Of a stretch of DNA of 9,088 nt, positions 5,596-9,088 are shown in pieces. Position 1 is the first letter of the stretch, and each line of letters opens with the position of its first letter. The notes beneath the pieces are model-generated. The model worked only from the letters and a program-made list of their open reading frames with translations, ran no database searches and was not told the DNA's origin. The stretch lies in contig CAZYBG010000110.1 in NCBI GenBank assembly GCA_964645155.1, positions 1-9,088 of the forward strand. The letters are read 5' to 3'. Source of the stretch: CAZYBG01 sp964645155 (lineage in GTDB: Bacteria > Pseudomonadota > Alphaproteobacteria > Rhodobacterales > Rhodobacteraceae). A program made the translations under genes and the position numbers.

Positions 5596-5883
5596 ATGGC
5601 CATCGACACCGACACCGCCCGCAAGGTGGCGAAGCTCGCCCGCATCAGCGTGCCCGAGGAGGACCTGGCGGCGCTGGCAGAGGAACTGACCGGTATTCTC
5701 AGCTTCATGGAACAGCTGAACGAGGTGAATGTCGACGGGGTCGAGCCGATGGTCTCGGTCACGCCGATGCGGCTGAGGCGCCGGCCCGACGGCGTCACCG
5801 ACGGCGGCTATCCCGACCGCGTCCTGGCCAACGCCCCCGATGCCCGCGAGGGCTTCTTCGCCGTGCCGAAGGTGGTCGAATGA
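5596..5883 (+). CDS. gatC: Asp-tRNA(Asn)/Glu-tRNA(Gln) amidotransferase subunit C
   Basis: A 95-residue subunit of the GatCAB complex, which amidates misacylated Glu-tRNA(Gln) and Asp-tRNA(Asn). GatC wraps the GatA-GatB interface and stabilises it. Typical features are the helical N-terminus (VAKLARISVPEEDLAALAEE), the ILSFMEQLNEVNVDGVEP motif (34-51), and the C-terminal PDAREGFFAVPKVVE end. Length is normal. GGAG precedes the ATG by 8 nt, and the stop overlaps the gatA start (ATGA), the usual coupled arrangement. Confidence 0.96.
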   Translation: MAIDTDTARKVAKLARISVPEEDLAALAEELTGILSFMEQLNEVNVDGVEPMVSVTPMRLRRRPDGVTDGGYPDRVLANAPDAREGFFAVPKVVE

Positions 5884-7358
5884 CGCTGAACGCGCTTTCC
5901 ATCGCCGCGGCCCGCGACGGGCTGCGCAAGGGCGAGTTCACCGCCGAGGACCTGACGATGTCCTGCCTCGCCGCGATCGACGGGTCCGAGGTGCTGAACG
6001 CCTTCGTGCACCCGACGCCCGACATCGCGCTCGACCAGGCGCGCGCGGCGGATGCGCGGCTGAAGGCGGGCGGGGCGCCGGCGATGTGCGGCATCCCCGT
6101 CGGGATCAAGGACCTCTTCTGCACCAGGGGCGCGCCGTCGCAGGCGGGCTCAGGCATCCTCGCGGGGTTCCGGCCGGACTACGAATCCACCGTCACCCAG
6201 CGGCTCTGGGACGCCGGCGCGGTGATGCTCGGCAAGCTCAACATGGACGAGTTCGCCATGGGCTCGTCGAACGAGACCTCGGTCTACGGCCCGGTCGTGA
6301 ACCCCTGGCGCAGCGACGACCGCGAGCTGACGCCCGGCGGGTCCTCGGGCGGCTCGGCGGCGGCGGTGGCGGCCGATCTCTGCCTCGCCGCGACCGGCAC
6401 CGATACCGGCGGCTCGATCCGACAGCCGGCGGCCTTCACCGGGATCGTCGGTCTCAAGCCGACCTACGGCCGCGTCAGCCGCTGGGGCATCGTCGCCTTT
6501 GCCTCGTCGCTCGACCAGGCCGGGCCGATGACCAAGACGGTGCGCGACGCGGCGATCATGCTGCAGGCGATGGCAGGGCCCGACCCGAAGGATTCGACCT
6601 CGGCCGAGATCGCGGTGCCCGATTTCGAGGCCGCGCTGACCGGCGACATCCGCGGCAGGACCATCGGCATCCCGCGGGAATACCGCATGGCCGGAATGCC
6701 GGACGAGATCGAGAAGCTCTGGGCCGACGGCGCCGAGATGCTGAGAGAGGCCGGTGCCCGGATCGTCGACATCACGCTGCCGCACACCAAGTACGCGCTG
6801 CCCGCCTACTACGTGATCGCGCCGGCCGAGGCGTCGTCGAATCTCGCGCGCTACGACGGGGTGCGCTATGGCCACCGCGCCCGGCTCGGGCAGGGCGACG
6901 GCATCACCGAGATGTACGAGAAGACCCGCGCGGAGGGCTTCGGCGCCGAAGTGAAGCGCCGGGTCATGATCGGCACCTACGTGCTGTCGGCCGGCTTCTA
7001 CGACGCCTATTACAACCGTGCACGGAAGGTACGGGCGCTCATCAAGCGCGATTTCGAGGAGGCGTTCGGCCAGGGCGTCGATGCCATCCTGACCCCCGCC
7101 ACGCCCTCCGCGGCCTTCGGGCTGGGCGAGATGGCCGGCGCCGATCCGGTGGCGATGTACCTCAACGACGTCTTCACCGTGACGGTGAACCTGGCCGGCC
7201 TGCCCGGCATCGCAGTCCCGGCGGGCCTCGACCGGCAGGGCCTGCCGCTTGGCCTGCAGCTGATCGGCCGGCCGTGGGACGAGGCCGGGCTGCTCAATTT
7301 GGCACACCGTCTGGAAACTGATTCGGAGTTCGTTTCCAAACCGGCCAGATGGTGGTAG
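5880..7358 (+). CDS. gatA: Asp-tRNA(Asn)/Glu-tRNA(Gln) amidotransferase subunit A
   Basis: A 492-residue amidase-signature enzyme that frees ammonia from glutamine for the GatB transamidation step. The Ser-cis-Ser-Lys triad is intact: K77 in GIPVGIKDLF, cis-S155 in TPGGSSGGSA, and nucleophile S179 in GTDTGGSIRQP; the 24-residue gap between the serines matches characterised GatA enzymes. NMDEFAMGSSNETS (121-134) and the terminal KPARWW are family hallmarks. The ATG overlaps the gatC stop by ATGA. gatB is not adjacent on this side, as is common in alphaproteobacteria, where gatB may lie elsewhere. The last 70 bp is noticeably poorer in GC and holds a 7-bp inverted repeat (TGGAAAC 7312-7318 / GTTTCCA 7332-7338). 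Confidence 0.97.
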   Translation: MTLNALSIAAARDGLRKGEFTAEDLTMSCLAAIDGSEVLNAFVHPTPDIALDQARAADARLKAGGAPAMCGIPVGIKDLFCTRGAPSQAGSGILAGFRPDYESTVTQRLWDAGAVMLGKLNMDEFAMGSSNETSVYGPVVNPWRSDDRELTPGGSSGGSAAAVAADLCLAATGTDTGGSIRQPAAFTGIVGLKPTYGRVSRWGIVAFASSLDQAGPMTKTVRDAAIMLQAMAGPDPKDSTSAEIAVPDFEAALTGDIRGRTIGIPREYRMAGMPDEIEKLWADGAEMLREAGARIVDITLPHTKYALPAYYVIAPAEASSNLARYDGVRYGHRARLGQGDGITEMYEKTRAEGFGAEVKRRVMIGTYVLSAGFYDAYYNRARKVRALIKRDFEEAFGQGVDAILTPATPSAAFGLGEMAGADPVAMYLNDVFTVTVNLAGLPGIAVPAGLDRQGLPLGLQLIGRPWDEAGLLNLAHRLETDSEFVSKPARWW

Positions 7359-7396
7359 AAGGTCCGAAAAAGACAAGGCGGGCAGGATCGGCGGAC

Positions 7397-8137
7397 ATGC
7401 GTAAACTTCTTTCGCTCTGCGCGGTGACGGCGTTCGCCGCCTGCACCGCGCCCGAGGTCGACACCCAGGGCGGCGTCGGCTTCCAGGACTACACGCTCTA
7501 CCAGCAGCAGCAGGCCTATCTTGCGCAGGGCCGCGTGCCGGCGGCACCGCAGATCGCCCAGGCCTCACCTGCACCTGCACCGGCGCCTGCACTGGCGCCG
7601 CTGCCCGCGGCTCCGTTCACGACGGCGCCCGCCGGGGCGCCGCTCGTCGCGACGGCGCCGCTCGTCGCGACGGCGCCGCTCGGCGCGCCGCCGCCCGAGA
7701 CGTCCGACGCCCAGTCGATCGGGGCGGCGACGCTCGCCGCGCTCGGCACCGCGCCGGCGGACACCGGTGCCGCGCCGCTCCCGCCCGCGGACGCACCGCT
7801 TTCGGCGACGGCGCCGCAGCCGCAGCCGCAGCCGGGCGTGCCCGCGCAGCCGGATCTCGCCGCCGCGCCGGCCGCGCCGTCGGGCTCGAACGTCGCGGCC
7901 TTCGCGCTCGCCACCTCGCACCCGGTGGGCCAGCCGATGTACCGCCGCTCCAACCCGTTCCGCAACGCCGCCGCGCATGAGCGCGCCTGCGCGCGCTATC
8001 CGTCGGATTCCCTGGCCCAGGAGGCGTTCCTCGAGGCCGGCGGCCCGGATCGCGACAGGCTGAACCTCGACCCCGACGGCGATGGCTATGCCTGCCGCTG
8101 GGATCCGGCCGCCTTCCGGCTGGCGCGGGGCGGCTGA
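7397..8137 (+). CDS. proline/alanine-rich lipoprotein with Excalibur-like calcium-binding C-terminus
   Basis: A 246-residue probable lipoprotein. The signal peptide MRKLLSLCAVTAFAAC has a lipobox-like FAAC, so C16 would be lipidated after cleavage. A short Gln-rich part (QDYTLYQQQQAY, 30-41) is followed by a long low-complexity Ala/Pro linker (about 47-165) with PAPAPAPA, a repeated APLVAT and PQPQPQP. The C-terminal domain (about 185-242) contains NPFRN, ERACARYPS, QEAFLEAGGPDRD and DPDGDGYACRWDPAAFR. The DxDxDGxxC pattern is that of the Excalibur calcium-binding domain, and C198 and C233 could pair. Role unknown; an envelope-anchored protein with a peptidoglycan-spanning linker is inference. 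The start has AGGA about 9 nt upstream, 38 bp after gatA. The peptidoglycan amidase follows after 11 bp. Confidence 0.83.
   Translation: MRKLLSLCAVTAFAACTAPEVDTQGGVGFQDYTLYQQQQAYLAQGRVPAAPQIAQASPAPAPAPALAPLPAAPFTTAPAGAPLVATAPLVATAPLGAPPPETSDAQSIGAATLAALGTAPADTGAAPLPPADAPLSATAPQPQPQPGVPAQPDLAAAPAAPSGSNVAAFALATSHPVGQPMYRRSNPFRNAAAHERACARYPSDSLAQEAFLEAGGPDRDRLNLDPDGDGYACRWDPAAFRLARGG
7637..7680 (+). repeat. 18-bp direct repeat in the lipoprotein linker
   Basis: GCGCCGCTCGTCGCGACG occurs twice in tandem (7637-7654, 7655-7672) and a third time partially (GCGCCGCT, 7673-7680). It encodes APLVAT steps in frame. Confidence 0.85.
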
Positions 8138-8148
8138 TCCCCCGCGAG

Positions 8149-8850
8149 GTGCGCCGCATCACGCCGTGCCCCTCGGCCAATCACGGCGAACGCCGGGATG
8201 GCGCCGCGGTCAGCCTCGTCGTCCTGCACTACACGGGAATGCCGACGGCCGCGGCGGCCCTGGCGCGGCTCTGCGCGCCCGAGCCGCAGGTCTCGGCGCA
8301 TTACCTGATCGACCCGCGCGGTGAGGTGTTCGGGCTGGTCGCCGAGGGCCGCCGGGCCTGGCACGCCGGCACCGGCGCCTGGGGCGCGGTCACCGACGTG
8401 AACTCCGCCTCGATCGGGATCGAGCTTGCCAACCCGGGCGACGCGCCGTTCGCCGCGCCGCAGATGCTGGCACTGGAGGAGCTGCTTGCCGACATCCTCG
8501 GCCGGCACGGCCTCGGCCCCGAGCGGGTGATCGGTCACTCCGACTGCGCGCCGGGCCGCAAGGTCGACCCGGGCCCGCGGTTCGACTGGCGCCGGCTCGC
8601 GCGGTCCGGCCTGTCGGTCTGGCCGTGGTCTGCCGCGCCCACCGCGCCCGGCACGCCCGATCCGGCGGCCTTCGCCGCGGCGCTGCGGGCGTTCGGCTAC
8701 ACCGCCGAGGTGCCGGCCGAGACGCTGCTGCAGGCGTTCCGGCTGCGCTTCCGTCCCGGCGCCGAGGGCCCCCTCGCGCCGGCCGACATGGCCGCCGCCC
8801 GGGCGCTCGCCGGCGGGTGGCCGGTTGACCTCGCGTCCCGCTCCGCCTAG
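8149..8850 (+). CDS. N-acetylmuramoyl-L-alanine amidase (Amidase_2, AmpD/AmiD type)
   Basis: A 233-residue zinc amidase that cuts the bond between N-acetylmuramic acid and the stem peptide. Catalytic residues are all visible: H27 (VVLHYTG), E92 (SIGIELAN), H130 (VIGHSD), K138 and D140 (GRKVDPG). The gaps E-38-H-8-K-2-D equal those of AmpD. A second, smaller helical domain follows (about 170-225, DPAAFAAALRAFGY onwards), resembling the peptidoglycan-binding end of AmiD. I see no signal peptide, which argues for a cytoplasmic recycling role or an unannotated export route. The start is GTG with GAG directly before it and no well-spaced Shine-Dalgarno; family proteins begin close to RRITPCPSANHGERR, so this start is sensible. 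Translation is probably coupled to the lipoprotein gene 11 bp upstream. Its last codons hold the rnpB promoter. Confidence 0.9.
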   Translation: MRRITPCPSANHGERRDGAAVSLVVLHYTGMPTAAAALARLCAPEPQVSAHYLIDPRGEVFGLVAEGRRAWHAGTGAWGAVTDVNSASIGIELANPGDAPFAAPQMLALEELLADILGRHGLGPERVIGHSDCAPGRKVDPGPRFDWRRLARSGLSVWPWSAAPTAPGTPDPAAFAAALRAFGYTAEVPAETLLQAFRLRFRPGAEGPLAPADMAAARALAGGWPVDLASRSA

Positions 8851-8853
8851 ATC
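8825..8853 (+). promoter_or_regulatory. candidate rnpB promoter inside the amidase 3' end
   Basis: TTGACC (8825-8830, 5 of 6 to consensus) is separated by exactly 17 nt from TAGATC (8848-8853). The predicted start of transcription, about 8859-8861, coincides with the expected 5' end of RNase P RNA. The TAG of the -10 box is the amidase stop codon. Confidence 0.6.
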
Positions 8854-8858
8854 GGGGC

Positions 8859-9088
8859 TGCGCGGATGGCTGGGTGGCCGCGCTCCGGACCTGGTCCGGG
8901 GCGAGGAAAGTCCGGACTCCACGAGGCAACGGTGCCGGGTAACGCCCGGCCGGGGAAACCCGAGGGAAAGCGCCACAGAGAAGAGACCGCCTCCGCACCT
9001 CCGGGAGCGGCGGCAAGGGTGAAACGGTGGGGTAAGAGCCCACCGCGGGACGGGCAACCGGACCGGCACGGCAAGCCCCACCGGGAGC
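8859..9088 (+). ncRNA. rnpB: RNase P RNA (class A, alphaproteobacterial), 5' part
   Basis: The catalytic RNA of RNase P, which trims tRNA 5' leaders; the gene is cut by the right window edge (about 230 of roughly 400 nt visible). Diagnostic conserved blocks appear in order: GAGGAAAGTCCGGACTCC (8903-8920, P4 5' strand region), ACAGAGAA (8975-8982), AAGGGTGAAA (9015-9024) and GGTAAGAGCCCACCG (9031-9045). Before them CGCTCCGGAC and GTCCGGGGCG (8881-8890, 8894-8903) fold as a 10-bp helix with a CTG loop, fitting P3. The P1 and P2 5' strands would be 8859-8880, pairing with sequence outside the window, so the exact 5' end is approximate. Confidence 0.95.

Noticed and set aside
6150..7592. Minus-strand ORF of 480 codons opposite gatA
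   Set aside because: Its length follows from codon bias of the highly confident gatA on the other strand; composition is His/Arg/Gly-rich with no family resemblance.
8086..9081. Minus-strand ORF of 331 codons opposite the amidase and rnpB
   Set aside because: It runs antisense through the certain RNase P RNA and amidase gene and shows no motif.

Overview
The window is a GC-rich chromosomal segment (roughly 70% GC by eye) from an alphaproteobacterium. Gene content and protein style (a TelA/XpaC pair, a short protein with LRRD[VI]GL motifs, a proline/alanine-rich lipoprotein ending in an Excalibur-like DPDGDGYAC motif, an alphaproteobacterial-type RNase P RNA) suggest Rhodobacterales/Rhodobacteraceae. 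This placement is inference from recognition, not a search. I see no insertion sequence, phage gene, CRISPR array or tRNA; it looks like core or conserved accessory chromosome.

Left part (1-2957, minus strand): an operon reading leftward contains a 27-residue membrane miniprotein, an XpaC-type membrane protein and TelA (cut by the window edge). The first two are joined by a TGATG stop/start overlap, and TelA follows 16 nt later behind a strong Shine-Dalgarno. Upstream lies an RluB-type rRNA pseudouridine synthase with an unusually long Gly/Lys/Pro tail built partly from 12-bp tandem repeats. It diverges from the tRNA adenosine deaminase gene tadA at 3033.

Middle part (3498-4903): a tadA terminator candidate is followed by a 28-residue mini-ORF with a near-perfect Shine-Dalgarno, a 150-bp spacer with hairpins, and a short DUF1127-like protein carrying a 60-bp internal duplication. 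This gene converges on a UPF0173 metallo-beta-lactamase-fold hydrolase, with one strong hairpin filling the 30 bp between them. The UPF0173 gene diverges from a CREST/alkaline-ceramidase-like membrane protein.

Right part (4904-9088, plus strand): ceramidase-like gene, gatC and gatA (ATGA overlap; two subunits of the Asp/Glu-tRNA amidotransferase, no gatB visible here), an Excalibur-type lipoprotein, an N-acetylmuramoyl-L-alanine amidase, and the 5' half of rnpB. The likely rnpB promoter sits in the last codons of the amidase gene, whose TAG stop forms part of the -10 box.

Functionally the window is dominated by RNA and translation maintenance (RluB, TadA, GatCA, RNase P RNA) and by envelope functions (TelA/XpaC, ceramidase-like protein, lipoprotein, peptidoglycan amidase). 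No clear new defence or biosynthetic system is present. The least explained items are the two mini-ORFs, the structured spacer at 3697-3849, and the repeat-built RluB tail.
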